From Branchiostoma floridae (taxonomy: Eukaryota; Chordata; Leptocardii; Amphioxiformes; Branchiostomatidae), in assembly GCF_000003815.2 (NCBI RefSeq), contig NC_049991.1, forward strand, positions 21,323,980 to 21,387,979: DNA of 64,000 nt, read 5' to 3'. The position numbers and the translations under genes are program-made. The notes beneath the pieces are model-generated. The model saw only the letters and a program-made list of their open reading frames with translations, did not search any database and was not told the DNA's origin. Numbering within the stretch: position 1 is the stretch's first letter; each line of letters begins with the position of its first letter. Shown piece after piece: positions 52,219 to 63,550 of the stretch.

Positions 52219-52760
52219 TGTAAGAAGTGGTGGGGCCGATGTTGTGGGCCCCAGGTTCTTTAGAATGCTGCACAAGGGACTATTAAACTACAGGACTAAG
52301 AAACACACGCGAGACACAGGGCATGCCTTTGACACGCACGGGAGCTGTTGGTCGGGACCCTCTCTCTCTCTGTTCTCGCTCCAACTGTCCTCCCAACTTC
52401 CAGCTCTCGGCTTTTTATTTCAAAATCCCAGACACATATCCAGACACTGTCTGCATGGCACTAATTATGGTAGGTACATGTCACTGCTTTGTAGTTTGTT
52501 TGATGCTCATTACTTCAAAGGATATAACAAAAGGTAACACCTCGTTGGCACTAATCGCACAATAAAAGCAGACGGTTACACATCTGGCCAGGAGACGCTC
52601 TCCTCAGACGAATTACATTATAGCCTTGTTATGAAGTACGGCAGGGCACCTTGCGATAATTCGAGTGTAGGTACAACAAACTAGGGAGATGCAAAAGAAT
52701 TACCAATTATGCATCACGATTCTACAAAGTACCATAATATCTGTTTCCCCCATCCCTACA
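52219..52760 (-). repeat. 5' LTR of the minus-strand element
   Basis: Right LTR on the plus strand. TGTAAGAAGTGG...CATCCCTACA matches 49646-50190. Confidence 0.9.
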
Positions 52761-52764
52761 TATG

Positions 52765-53340
52765 TCCAAACCTTTTCCAGCAATTGTCTAAGATAACGGC
52801 AAACTAAGATTTTACAACATATCAAAACCGAATATGCCATGGAAACCTATCTATACCAGAACGACGCTGACAAGAGATCCAATGTATGTAAGATAAGAAT
52901 CAGTGCCTTCTCACTAGAGACAGAAAAGGGTCGTTATAAGAAAGTGCCAGTTCAAGATAGATTGTGTAAATACTGTGCGACGGATGCAGTGGAAGATGAA
53001 ATACATTTTATATGTAACTGCCCCCATTATGAGGACGAAAGAAACAACCTTTTTGACACAATCAAAACAATATTTCCAACTTTTCACCAGTTAGTAGACC
53101 TCAAAAAAACTACATTCCTGTTAAAATCACAGAACTCACTAATCATTAAAGAAGTGGGATTTTTCATCAGCCACTGCCTCCAAAGAAGAAGTCAAACCTC
53201 CCAGTACAGAATGTAGAACCATGTACATAGATTGCTGTATAGAATAGACACTTGTTACTTTTACTGTATGTATCATTGCAATTAGCCTACGGGCATGGAT
53301 TTGCAAATAAAAAATAAAAATAAAAAAAAATAAAAAAAAT
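52765..53340 (+). pseudogene. LINE ORF2 C-terminal end with A-rich tail
   Basis: From 52839 an open frame of 125 codons contains RLCKYCATDAVEDEIHFICNC and EVGFFISHCLQRRSQTS. It is the longest copy of this family in the window. Upstream the frame is broken (GKLRFYN...). It ends with GGGCATGGATTTGCAAATAAAA and an A-rich tail. The LTR element abuts it on the left. Confidence 0.85.
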
Positions 53341-53369
53341 ATAAGGCCTTAGGAGCAATGGTTCACTGT

Positions 53370-53600
53370 GTCTATAGGATACGGTATTGGAAGGCAGAAC
53401 CAAACCCTCTCCTTCTACTGTCTTTACCTTCCCAACCGAAGTCAGGTACTCATTGTTACACCTGGTTGGAGTGAGGAAAGTCGTCCTAAGTGAATTTCCC
53501 GGTGGCACAACACCACTGGCATGTCAGGGGATTCCAACCAGCCACCCCTTGATTGTGGGCCAAGCTGCCTAACCTCTACGCCATTGGACTCCACATGGAT
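53370..53600 (-). mobile_element. tRNA-derived SINE
   Basis: The minus strand has ATGGCGTAGAGGTTAGGCAG (A box) and GGTTGGAATCCCC (B box), then the body shared with 38400-38640. Confidence 0.65.
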
Positions 53601-54029
53601 CTGCGATGCCACCATATTTGGGCATGCAGCAGTTCATATGTTCTGATACCCATTCAGATGGCCTGTCCTGCCGTGAAGCGTTTAGATGGATGACGTTTCA
53701 CACTCTATAAATACGACCATCCATTCTCCGCAAGCCGGGCGCTGACAAGATTTAGTCCGGGGCGAGCGTATCGCGGAAATTGGCGGAGAAATGAAGTTAA
53801 TTTGAAGGAAGTTATGTTGATGGAGCGGCGAGGAAATCCACGGTGACGCGCGGGGCGTGATCGGCATTCGGATGGACCGGGCTTCGGAATATCTTTATTT
53901 CAACCGTTTTGACATCATACGCCCAAAAGCAACTGGATATGATTTTGGAAACGGTCAGACGTTTCAGACAACCATCCGGTCAACTATCTCCAACAAGATT
54001 ATATCCAACAACACCTGAGGAACGGCCAA
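53601..54029. other. No gene; dispersed motif only
   Basis: At 53930-53975 lies the CAACTGGATATGATTTTGG / AACGGTCAGACGTTTCAGA repeat seen at 30030 and 60650. Confidence 0.5.
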
Positions 54030-54032
54030 TAA

Positions 54033-54899
54033 TGCCTAGGTTACACTTAGCCAAATTTAGCTCCCGAACACCAGCCGACCCTTAGCCGACTCAGGTCGGC
54101 TGGTGTTCGGGAGCAGTCTGACCACGCCTATCTTTTAGCGCCGGACATGTCCCGAACATGTCCCAACCATCTCCCGACCAGTAAATGACTTACTCCCGAC
54201 TGTGTCTCGAATGCTAACTAACCTATTACCAACCATCCCGACCTCTAGCCGCAGACTGCCGAATCACTCCAGACTGATTTCCAACCGATAGCTAACCCTC
54301 TTACGACTTGAAATGGACATAATCAGCCATTTAAAAAAAATAGCTATTTTCAAGTTAATCAAAATAATCTTCAAGTTAATCAAAATGATCAAATTTGGAT
54401 CACAGATAGCTCTAATACGGTATTTATGGTTCTTTTTGTTTTTGGCTGGATGTCGGTCGTGTGAAGTTCGGGGGTGATTCGCCTACGCCCTGGTAATATT
54501 CATTTTGCTTGGGAATGAGTTAGCAGAGATTTGTCTACGGGTTTGGGGTGCATTGTTGGTAGGTTGGAAACAAGCCGGGAGTATTTAGCAGTGTTTATGG
54601 CTTGGTTAAGCAGTTCAAATTTGACTGCTGAGTTACTCCCGAACACCAGCCGAACACTAGCCGACCATGCCGACACCAGCCGACCACCAACCGACCCATT
54701 CCAGACCCGCCGTTCAGAGCCGAATGTTTTGAACATTTCAAAACATTCGGATGGAGCAGCCGAACACCAGCCGACTCAGCCGAACACTAGCCAACTTAGC
54801 CGAAAGCCAGCCGACTACAGTCGACTAACTCCCGAATCACTCCTAAACCATAGTCGGGAGAGAGTCGGGAGCCAAATTCGGCTATGTGTAACCTAGGCA
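54033..54899. mobile_element. Harbinger-like non-autonomous element, TAA TSD
   Basis: An imperfect inverted repeat of about 36 bp: TGCCTAGGTTACAC(T/A)TAGCC...GGCTATGTGTAACCTAGGCA. TAA is on both sides (54030-54032, 54900-54902). The interior is full of short CCGAACACCAGCCGA repeats and their inverses. 867 bp, no transposase. Confidence 0.85.
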
Positions 54900-55354
54900 T
54901 AAAACAATAGTACTGCGCCCTGGGTGGATTGCCCCAACACTAAGGGGTGTTAACCAGTATTAAAACAAGAACAAGAACAGCCGTCTGGTCCAGGTCATTG
55001 ACCTTGTTTGTTTTGAACGGAAGAAGAAGAAGAAGGGGAAGAAATGGAGCAAAACAATTTGCTTCTTCTAAGGAAAAATAATGAGATACTATTAAGGAAA
55101 ATCCTTTCAGCACCATTGTGAATAACACGTTTAAGTAATGCCGCCCTGCGCGTGCCCTGCATGGAGATGGGTCTGACCCAGCGGAATCTGACGACAGTTT
55201 CAGAAACGTTATTAATCTTCCCCAAAGTCCCCTGAACACCTCCATGACTCGCAGATTTCTGTAGTGACGCAATGCTCGTGACTCGCATCGGGATTAAGCC
55301 GAGCTTTGAAGCCCTTTTCATCTCCGCAAAGTTCCGTTAACGCCTCTATCAGCT
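54900..55354. other. No gene recognised
   Basis: No supported frame. An AAG/GAA run at about 55020-55040. Confidence 0.4.
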
Positions 55355-55455
55355 CGCCATAGCACGCACAGGGGACTCGGGGAAAGACAGCTGTCAGTCA
55401 GCCTCCATAACACGAACAGGGGACTCGGGGAAAGACAGCTGTCAGTCAGCCTGTT
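55355..55455. repeat. Tandem duplication, about 52 bp
   Basis: CAGGGGACTCGGGGAAAGAC AGCTGTCAGTCAGCCT occurs twice in a row. Confidence 0.9.
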
Positions 55456-55519
55456 TTAGTTTGACCTCTGATCTCTTACGTTCACTTTAAGTTACCTCAG
55501 TTAATTTTGTTACTTTTCG

Positions 55520-56025
55520 TTTTACCAATTGTATAAGTTTTGTACATGTTGATTATGTTCGTTTTTATTGTATATAGAGTTTTGGGCTCCAGGAAGAATA
55601 GCGGTACCACTTCGGTGGTATCGCTAACGGAGATCCTAATGAAACAAACAAAAACAAAGCCTCCAGATCAGGCTCGCTGGGGGGATTTTTCGTCTTTTTT
55701 TGTGCTCATAATACTCTTTTGTGTGGTCAATTCTTTCATTACTGAGTCGCTTGTTCCGTCAGTCCGTACGCGTCGCCGGCACAAGCGACCCATTACAAAA
55801 ATAAATGGCCAACAAAACTTCAAAAGTGTGCAATACGACAAACCTTTACTTATAAAGCATATCTGTTCTAACATTTTCAATATCACAAAGAAAGGAGAAG
55901 AAGACGAATGTACGCAGTAGAATAAGATTCTTGAGTAGTGTAGATTCATTGTATCATCATTTGTTGTGACCTGTACTGAACCCAATGGGTATGTATGTAC
56001 AATAAAAGTTTTCATTCATTCAATA
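55520..56025 (+). mobile_element. LINE 3' tail fragments
   Basis: 55560-55665 has a GGGCTCCAGGAAGAATAGC...CGCTAACGGAGATCCTAATG tail typical of LINE 3' ends; a second tail at 55920-56025 ends GTACAATAAAAGTTTTCATTCATTC. The 126-codon frame between them (55540-55917), with hydrophobic stretches, has no recognisable domain and is probably chance. Confidence 0.55.
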
Positions 56026-56901
56026 CGTAATAAGCCAAAAAGCTAAGACGAGGCCCAGAGAGCCTGCTATGGAGGCTAGCTGTCGGTACATCTACCAAGT
56101 CTGCATCAGTTCCGTGTTGCCATTTTCTGGGTTTAACAGGGAAAGTTTGCAGACTTTTTGGCAAACAGGTTATTGAAGAAAATAACGAGTTCTTTGGGGA
56201 AACAATGTCAAGTGAGTGTGACAGAACCCCAACACAGTTATATACAACATCATTATCAGTCACTGCATTCTGCAGCTATAGTCTTTGGAAAGTCCTATAC
56301 AGTCATATACAGATGCATCTTATGTAAGACTAACTCAACTTTACCTAAGACAAGTGCCGTGTTGTCTACTTATGTCATGTCCCAATACAATCTTTGTAGA
56401 TCAAGGCCAATAACTTCACAAAAGGTAAGTACTCCCATAGACGTTTTTGAGGTCGTAGGGGTAGTGGATTATTATCTTATGTATCTAGGGCACGGTATTG
56501 GAATGGGAAAGAGGTCAGCCCTCTCCTCCCACCACCTTTTATTGCATTGGAATCATTCAAGGAAGTAGTTTCCACTATACTCGAGATACTGCATTAACTG
56601 TTACTCAACTGTTATTAACAACTGGATATGAGCTGGTGAAGGGTAGTGGATGCTATCAGAAACGTCTGACCGTTCCCAAAATCTGTGCAATTTTTATTGG
56701 CTGCATCTGTTACCGTGCGTTCCGCTGCCTTTATTTCTGAACCTGGTTATCATAAAGACGATGCTGGGTTGCTGAAACTGCAAATGTGACATTTACGGAG
56801 ACGCCAGCAATAGTAGGTTAAAGCTTACAGGTAACGTCTGTGACATTTGGCCACGTGTAATTTGATCACTGGAACCGTTGGACTGCCAGCTGGGATTATG
56901 A
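56026..56901. other. SINE fragment and dispersed motif; no gene
   Basis: 56480-56545 matches the body of the 38400/53370 SINE (GGGCACGGTATTGGAA). 56655-56685 carries the GAAACGTCTGACCGTT repeat. No supported frame. Confidence 0.5.
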
Positions 56902-56975
56902 GCTGCCAGGTTGGTCACGTGATCTGCCAGGCTGGTCACGTGGGTTGCCAGGCTGGTCACATGATCTGCCAGGTG
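56902..56975. repeat. 21-bp repeat with E-boxes
   Basis: Four units of GATCTGCCAGGCTGGTCACGT. The palindrome CACGTG occurs twice, as GTCACGTG, and once as CACATG. It abuts the TG tract. Confidence 0.85.
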
Positions 56976-57002
56976 TATGTGCGTGAATATGTGCGTGAAT
57001 AT

Positions 57003-57006
57003 GTGC

Positions 57007-57038
<32 letters not shown>

Positions 57039-57039
57039 A

Positions 57040-57111
<72 letters not shown>

Positions 57112-57159
57112 GGCGCGCGCGCGTGTCTGTGTGTTTGTGTGTGTGTGCGCGTGTGTGTG

Positions 57160-57201
<42 letters not shown>

Positions 57202-57233
57202 TGTGTATGTGTGTGTATGTGTGCGCGTGTGTG

Positions 57234-57266
<33 letters not shown>

Positions 57267-57275
57267 CTGTGTGTG
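57003..57275. repeat. (TG)n tract with GC-rich centre
   Basis: About 270 bp of TG with CGCGCG at 57104-57124, a sequence type prone to Z-DNA. Cys/Val and His/Thr frames are artefacts. The flank 57276-57425 is repeated at 59909-60050. Confidence 0.95.
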
Positions 57276-57425
57276 TGTATGCCAACATTTCCTCATCAGT
57301 TAGTCAAGTAACTGGATAAATTTTCTTTTGCGTTGAGAGTTTAGCTTTTCCGTCACTTTCAATCATATCAATCCATTTTTCTGCAGACTGTACTCTTGTT
57401 ATGATGCTTAAGTTAAGAGAGGGGA
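57276..57425. repeat. Dispersed repeat, copy 1
   Basis: TATGCCAACATTTCCTCATCAGTTA...GCGTTGAGAGTTTAGCTTTTCC...CTTGTTATGATGCTT, about 90% identical to 59909-60050. It starts at the end of the TG tract here. Confidence 0.8.
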
Positions 57426-57883
57426 AGTATACATCTACTCTGACACACTTTGGGTCCACATCTGTTTCCAGGGCAAACGCCACCCTGAACATTATATCTC
57501 CTGTCATGAGAGCTCTGAATGTGCCATGAGGGGTATGTTAAATGTCCTAGGGGTTCACCTTTCCTGTCACATCATACAGACAGCAGTATCTTACAGTTAA
57601 CCCAGACATATACTATACATACCGAACCACTTTGCAACCAACTAGTAACCAAAATTATTGTAAATAACTGTGAATTGTTTACTTTGATATTGTCTTTTTA
57701 TTTGTTCTTGTCAGTTGTTATCTTTTTTTGAGAGGTGATGTGAATATTAGCGTACTGCTAGAGTGTATTACCTCTCTGTACTGTACATTGTACTTTGTTG
57801 ATGAATAAACTAAAAAAAATGTCCGAGAGATGAGGACGAGGAAAAGGCAAAACGTCACAAGGTAGAATTACAATCCTTCGTGT
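57426..57883. other. No gene recognised
   Basis: No supported feature. Confidence 0.4.
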
Positions 57884-57887
57884 TTAA

Positions 57888-58832
57888 CCCTATTCAGACC
57901 GGGGGGGGGGGGGGGCTTTTGAGGCCTGCGCCAACTTCGACGCCCTATAACGCCAGAACGGCTTACGCTAGAGCCACCAAATTTGGTGAGTTTTCCTAAA
58001 ATATTGTTGGCAACAATTTTATGAAGTTTGAAAATTTTTCTATTTTTTCGTGTTGCCATGGCAACCGTTTGCTGACAGGCAGTTTTGCCAAAAATCACTA
58101 TTTTTGGTTCTAACAATGTATTTTTCACATTTATTTGCTATATTACTGCTATTTTGTTACATAAATAAAATCTTATATTATTTAGCATATCTTTCATAAT
58201 TATATATGCATAAATTATGCTAATTTGATGACGTCATCAGCCCAAAATCCAAGATGGCGGACCGTATGGCCAGATCAAGAATAACAAGCTAATTATCCCT
58301 CAAAATGTGTAACTACCTGGTATATTTTCATCAAAAACCATCTAAATGAATGAAATTAGTCTATTTCCATTGCCCTTTGTGATTATTTGTTGCAAAAAAA
58401 GTAGTTTTAAAAATTCAAGGTGGTGGATATAATATGGCGGAGCCCAACTCGTATCTTAGATGTGCATGACGTCATTTTATGACGCCATTATGACGTCATC
58501 GATGTTGCTATTGGCAATACAAGTCTTAATAAACATAATTATTCTGTTATCTGCACTTGTTGTTACATTTTTGTAGTATAAGTTTTCTGAGAATACCCTT
58601 TTTTCATGGGTCCGGCCAATATAATCAAATTGATGACGTCATAATTACGTCATCGTACGTCAACGTAACGTCAAACGTCAAATACTTGTCAGATATTATG
58701 TCGATATCATGTCCTAAAAATTTGGTGGCCCTACGGCACGTCGTTTAAGAGTTAGAGGACTTAGAAGTGGAGGGCCTCAAAAGCCCCCCTCCCCGGTCCA
58801 GGGATGACCAAAAAAGCCCGGTCTGAATAGGG
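57888..58832. mobile_element. piggyBac-like non-autonomous element (TTAA)
   Basis: CCCTATTCAGACCGGG and CCCGGTCTGAATAGGG are the termini, between TTAA copies (57884-57887, 58833-58836). TTAA duplication with CCCT ends is diagnostic of piggyBac. Subterminal GGCTTTTGAGGCC/GGCCTCAAAAGCC are also inverted. No transposase. Four perfect TGACGTCA palindromes lie inside (58229, 58467, 58491, 58634), with CCAAGATGGCGGA at about 58249. Confidence 0.9.
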
Positions 58833-58837
58833 TTAAC

Positions 58838-59476
58838 TCATTCAAATATCAAAAACACTGCTTTCAATGTTGTTTCTCCACAAAATGACCATACTGACCT
58901 CAGAGTTACCTATGAACTGACCAACTGTATACTAGTAGATAGACAAGATCATAAAGATTGTCTATCGCTACTTTGTACTGTTATATTAACGCAAAGGCTG
59001 AGAAAGGTTTAGATATGTGACAAAATAACGCATCCACGCTACATTCAAGATGAGGATGTCGTTCTCTGATGTTTACATTACCTAAGAATAAAACTACGGT
59101 GCTGAAAATTGACATGCATCACCTGGACTTCATTAACTACCGTAACGGTTATTGAATTTCAACAAATCCATCCAAATGACCATATGTTACAGCTGCAAAC
59201 ACAAAGCCCAGACAAAAACAGTACCTCCATAGGAGGTGACTACCTTCAAGTAGTGCTGTTTGACGCGTGCCCTCCTCATGGACGCCGAGACAGTGGATTT
59301 AAGCGGACATTTATGTCTCCGGCCTGGCGGGAACGGTGGTGAAACCTTCCAGTCCGCCCTGCCAGGGTGTCGTTTCACGCTAGTTTCCTTTCAAACATGT
59401 CTGTCAGGTCCCGCCGTGTCACGAACAGCCACACGTGGCAGGCACATGCCTACAGAGTCCTCGGCTGTAAAACTAA
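58838..59476. other. No gene recognised
   Basis: Frames at 59109-59342 and 59260-59476 show no recognisable domain. Confidence 0.4.
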
Positions 59477-59780
59477 AGCTAGGGGCACAACCCGCCGTAC
59501 GTGCAATTTGTCCGTACGTTTTTTTTTTTTTTTTTGGAGGCCACGTCCGCCACGTATTTCTGAAAACGTTATTCAGGCTGTACAGGGCAGGCGCGTCGCC
59601 CGTACTGGCACGTACGGGGACGAATCCGCAGCCCGATGGCGCACAAAGTTTTGCCTGCACGTAAAGTTCTACGGCATGTCTGCGTGCTCCAAAATCCCTA
59701 CGACTTCGTACGGAGGCGGTACTTACCACTTAGGGATTGCCCACGTTTCGGCACGTAGGCAGCACGTATTTACCTTAGCT
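59477..59780. mobile_element. MITE, GCTA(A/G)GGGCACAA family
   Basis: GCTAGGGGCACAACCCGCCGTACGTGCAA at the left. The right end closes CCTTAGCT after a diverged arm. The interior is the reverse of 41670-42003. It contains a T-run of about 15-18 bp. Confidence 0.7.
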
Positions 59781-59908
59781 TCAGGGCACAAGGAATGAAT
59801 GGAAAGAGCAGGGAGGTTGCACGTCTCAACGCACATCACTCGCACGGTTGCGCAAGGTGACCGTGCCGTGAGCGGTTCGTGCATCGTTGGTTGCGCAACT
59901 GATAGTGA

Positions 59909-60050
59909 GTGTGTATGCCAACATTTCCTCATCAGTTACTCAAGCAACTGGCTAGATTTTCTTTTGCGTTGAGAGTTTAGCTTTTCCGTACCTTTCAGTC
60001 ATTTCAATCCATTTTTCCTGTCGACTGTACTCTTGTTATGATGCTTGGGG
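59909..60050. repeat. Dispersed repeat, copy 2
   Basis: Matches 57276-57425 and ends in a G-run (60047-60062). Confidence 0.8.
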
Positions 60051-60062
60051 GGGGGGGGGGGG

Positions 60063-61146
60063 ATAACCTTTTTTTGTATGACCTAACATACGCTGGGCCC
60101 CAACTGTATACATTCACCCCGTGCAGTAAGAAAAATGACTTTTAAGATTGAAGATGACGATGCCGCCAACAGTCCTGTAGGATAAGATAAGCCTCAGTTA
60201 TTGTACATCTCAGTGACACAGGCTATACGAAGCAATTCAAGTATGCTGCATATCATAACCCGACCAATAAACCCAAATCTAATTGTAAATACAAGGAACT
60301 TAATACAGAAATGGTAGAAACCAGTTCCAACAAGCGTCAGGTAATCATGCCATCCAGGAAGTTTCTTGTACCGCCATGGAATATCTCCGGAATAAGCGCA
60401 ATAGATTGAGTAAAAGTTCTATTGTGAAAAGGAAGGAACTCACGGTACAACGAGTGGGTACATTCTTTCTCAAGGAATAAGGCAAAAGCAACAAATTTAG
60501 ATTTAACCGAAAATATGAAAGGAAAAACTTAAAATAATGGGGACTTTGCTAAAATTAGGTTGATTATTTCTATATTTGAACTTTAGACATAAGATGCGAC
60601 AGTAGCAGTTACTCTGTATAGAGCTGGACATAATTTTGGATGTATAATTTTCCAAAATCATATCCAGTTGTTTGCGTAACTGCTATTTGGTGTACATGCC
60701 TATTTGTTTGTAGTTCACCGTATAACACTTGCAGGTCACTAACCCTTTGGTTCTGATAGCTACACAGCTGGTACTGCCGTCCTTGTCACTGTTGGCCGAT
60801 GATCAAATTGAATCTTGAAGGAAGATTTGAAGTTAATCTCTAAAGAAAACAAGAAAGCACTGCTGAAAGGCAGACGCTTCTCTTCTGATTAGCTTTTATG
60901 TCTCCCAAGGCTGTGCGTAGGCGTGTGTCGTTACTCGCTTCCTTTCACCAAGGACAATCATTAGATTTTAAATGCACCATGAAGGGAGATTTGATCTCGC
61001 TACCTCGCTAATTAAGCAATAGGCCAGCCACTGAAGGACATTAGTGTTTGTTCCTGATAGCTTCATAGCTACTAGAGTACCTGTAGACGCGTCTCAATAA
61101 CTCTCAAGGACAATAATCAATGATGTACGTTTCGTACAGAATCATA
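60063..61146. other. No gene recognised
   Basis: Contains the CCAAAATCATATCCAGTTG motif at about 60652. Otherwise unique. Confidence 0.4.
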
Positions 61147-61178
61147 CACATACACACACGCACACACGCACACGCACG

Positions 61179-61236
<58 letters not shown>

Positions 61237-61270
61237 CAGACACACAGACACACACGCACACACACACGCG

Positions 61271-61317
<47 letters not shown>

Positions 61318-61345
61318 GCACACACACACATTCACACACACACAC
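61147..61345. repeat. (AC)n tract
   Basis: About 200 bp of AC with CGCGCG interruptions. His/Thr and Val/Cys frames are artefacts. Confidence 0.95.
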
Positions 61346-61805
61346 AAAGCTACAGACACGCACAGACAGACCCAAAGTAACACCTGAGTCTATTTTTCAC
61401 GTAGGTAAAGACAAAAAGAACAATTCACCTGGTAAGGTAGGAGCAGCTCTACAATACATAATCATTTATATGATGATCACCTTTTGTGACATTTGTATGA
61501 TAATCGCGGCATGATCTGTTATCCACGAGAAGCTTAGCGATGCCATTAACTATCGCTGACGGTAAGTTTTATATCCGTGGGAAAACGTCGCCCTGAATCA
61601 TTCTAACTCAAGCAGGGATCAAGGAGGGCTTAGGAGGAATGAAAAATGAAAGTAAAGCTATTTTGAAGTAAAACTTTGACACTCAGCAATGTTTAAGTGG
61701 GGTATGGTAAGTCAGCTGAGGACATCATCATCAGATGTCTGCTCGGAAATTCTGCTGGATCCTCCTTCTCTACTCTTCCAACAAAAGAGCTCTGGAGGTA
61801 TACAT
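61346..61805. other. No gene recognised
   Basis: No supported feature. Confidence 0.4.
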
Positions 61806-62050
61806 AGTAGTATCTGTATCTGTATCTATATAGCCGGTATAACCGCCGTTCGGCGTAACACACCAGCTTCGCAGGCACGCGGCGCGGCAGCAGCTGGTTA
61901 TATTACACCGAACGACTCATTACACCTAGCTTTTGCACATCAATCTGCAAGCGTTCTTTAAAACTATCCAGAGAAGATGCCCCTACTGTACTTGGTGATA
62001 ACAAATTCCACTCTACGATAGTTCTGGGAAACTACGAATTTTTGAACACA
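61806..62050 (-). mobile_element. LINE ORF2 3' end with (GATACA)n tail, copy 2
   Basis: On the minus strand VEWNLLSP...SLDSFKERLQ, a typical end of CR1/Jockey-type ORF2 ('WNxLP...SLxxFKxxL'). The tail runs through TTATACCGGC to TATAGATACAGATACAG. About 95% like 37285-37505. Confidence 0.7.
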
Positions 62051-62325
62051 TCAATTCTAGGTTGGTAACTCTGGTATTTGAAGGTATGCCTGTCCTGTAC
62101 TGTGCAACGTTGATGAATAAAAAAAAAACAGACGTAAGAACCCCGCAGGTCTCCACGTCCCTCATTATTTCCTCCCGACTCGCTGCCTCGTACATCGGTC
62201 CGACGGATCACCTGCGGCACCGCGATGTTTTTCTCTGGAATCAAGATCTCTGAGTGATGACCTCTGACCTGTCGGCCTTTTCTGATGTCTGTGAATAGCA
62301 TTGCCCTTAGCAAGGTTTCGCGTGG

Positions 62326-62735
62326 AGTCGCGTGTGGCGTAACTGGTAATCTCCAAGCAGATCCTACGGTAGCATAAGATAGTATCAAAAGCTGGCAGAG
62401 GAGTGAAGCCGGCCTAGGAGTGTGTTTCGCTACCGGGGCAAATGGACACCTCTTGGCTGACTACACTCCTTGGCCAGTTTGGTACTATTTTATGCCATTG
62501 TAGGATCTGCTTGGAGATTACGTAACTGGTAGAGCGTTCGATACCCACCGTGCCCCCGACGCTGTGCCACTTTACACGACCTTCCTCACTTCACCCAGGT
62601 GTAAAAATGGGACTGTGGCCGGGGAAGTCAAAGAAAAGACTACCTTTACCTTCTGTCTGTACTGTGTATGTGGCACTGTTAATATAAGTTACTAAATTGA
62701 GTGAAGTGCCACATTGTCCTCGTCTGTACAAAAGC
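62326..62735 (+). mobile_element. SINE interrupted by a foldback element
   Basis: The tRNA-like head GTGTGGCGTAACTGG is split by 62347-62520 and resumes TAGAGCG. The body GACTACCTTTACCTTCTGTC...GCCACATTGTCCTCGTC is as in 21343-21560. The B-box region is partly deleted. Confidence 0.85.
62347..62520. mobile_element. Mutator-like foldback MITE in SINE, 9-bp TSD
   Basis: TAATCTCCAAGCAGATCCTA...TAGGATCTGCTTGGAGATTA with CGTAACTGG duplicated on both sides (62338-62346, 62521-62529). Same TIR family as 352-713. Confidence 0.88.
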
Positions 62736-62759
62736 AAATAGACAAAACAAGTGCTTTTA

Positions 62760-63550
62760 AAAAAAGCTGCCGTTTCGTCTACGTTTATGAGTGTGAACTG
62801 TCTTTTTCTTAAAGTAAAATCTGTTAGAAAAAGTCACTCAAGGGCTGTTGCGTCTATAAGAAAAATTGTTATTTTGGAAAGGAGTACTGTTTAATATCTG
62901 GTCTTGGCTTACAACTTTATTTTAAAATGTACAATAAGTTCATTATAAAATCTATCAATATACTCAGGTACTTATGTACACTTGAAAAAGCACCATCAGC
63001 ACTGTGACAAGATTCTATCTAAATTTACTACCAAATGTCAAACAAATATCCAAACCAATTAATAGCTACCTCATCTCTATTATACTGGTTTCCGCATTTA
63101 CAACATTTCTTCCTTGTTTTCCTGGATAATTTTGCTAATATTCATGAAAATTTCCATACTTTTGTGTCGAGCGGTGTGACTATCCACGTCCGTGTTGTCT
63201 GAAAACTTTTGAATGAAGTCGATACTGAACAATGGAGCATTTGCTACTGTAAGAAAGGATCGCTGTTTTTGATGGAGTTTCATGCAAACAACATCAAGAG
63301 CCTCTGTTTACATCATGAATAGTAGTTTAGTGGCGAGTGTTTTGCGAGAATCATCTTACCGCGCATAGGAGCCGCTGCACGGTATTTTCCATTACCATGA
63401 ACAGAAAAATTCGAATGCCGGGTTTGGAATCTATGAAGTCCTGTTCATAAGACAAAGGCCTTGCATATATGAAATGAATACTAAAAAAAAATGATATATA
63501 AAAATATAATATCAATAAATAAATAGAATATTTATATATTATCTTCAATA
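62760..63550. other. No gene recognised
   Basis: AT-rich. Frames at 63098-63283 and 63351-63548 (minus) match nothing known. Confidence 0.4.

Larger units (their letters stand above)
49646..52760 (-). mobile_element. Non-autonomous LTR retrotransposon (minus strand)
   Basis: LTRs of 545 and 542 bp, about 98% identical, TGTA...TACA ended, with a TATG target duplication (49642-49645, 52761-52764). Orientation is minus. Next to the right LTR, the minus strand reads a primer-binding site TGGCGACGAGGACGGGATG. Next to the left LTR, it reads a purine tract (GGGGGAG). The internal region is 2.0 kb with no RT or integrase, so it must rely on a helper element. Confidence 0.88.

Noticed and set aside
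57003..57275. Long Cys/Val- and His/Thr-rich open frames
   Set aside because: They are translations of the TG/AC dinucleotide tract, as are those at 61104-61383.
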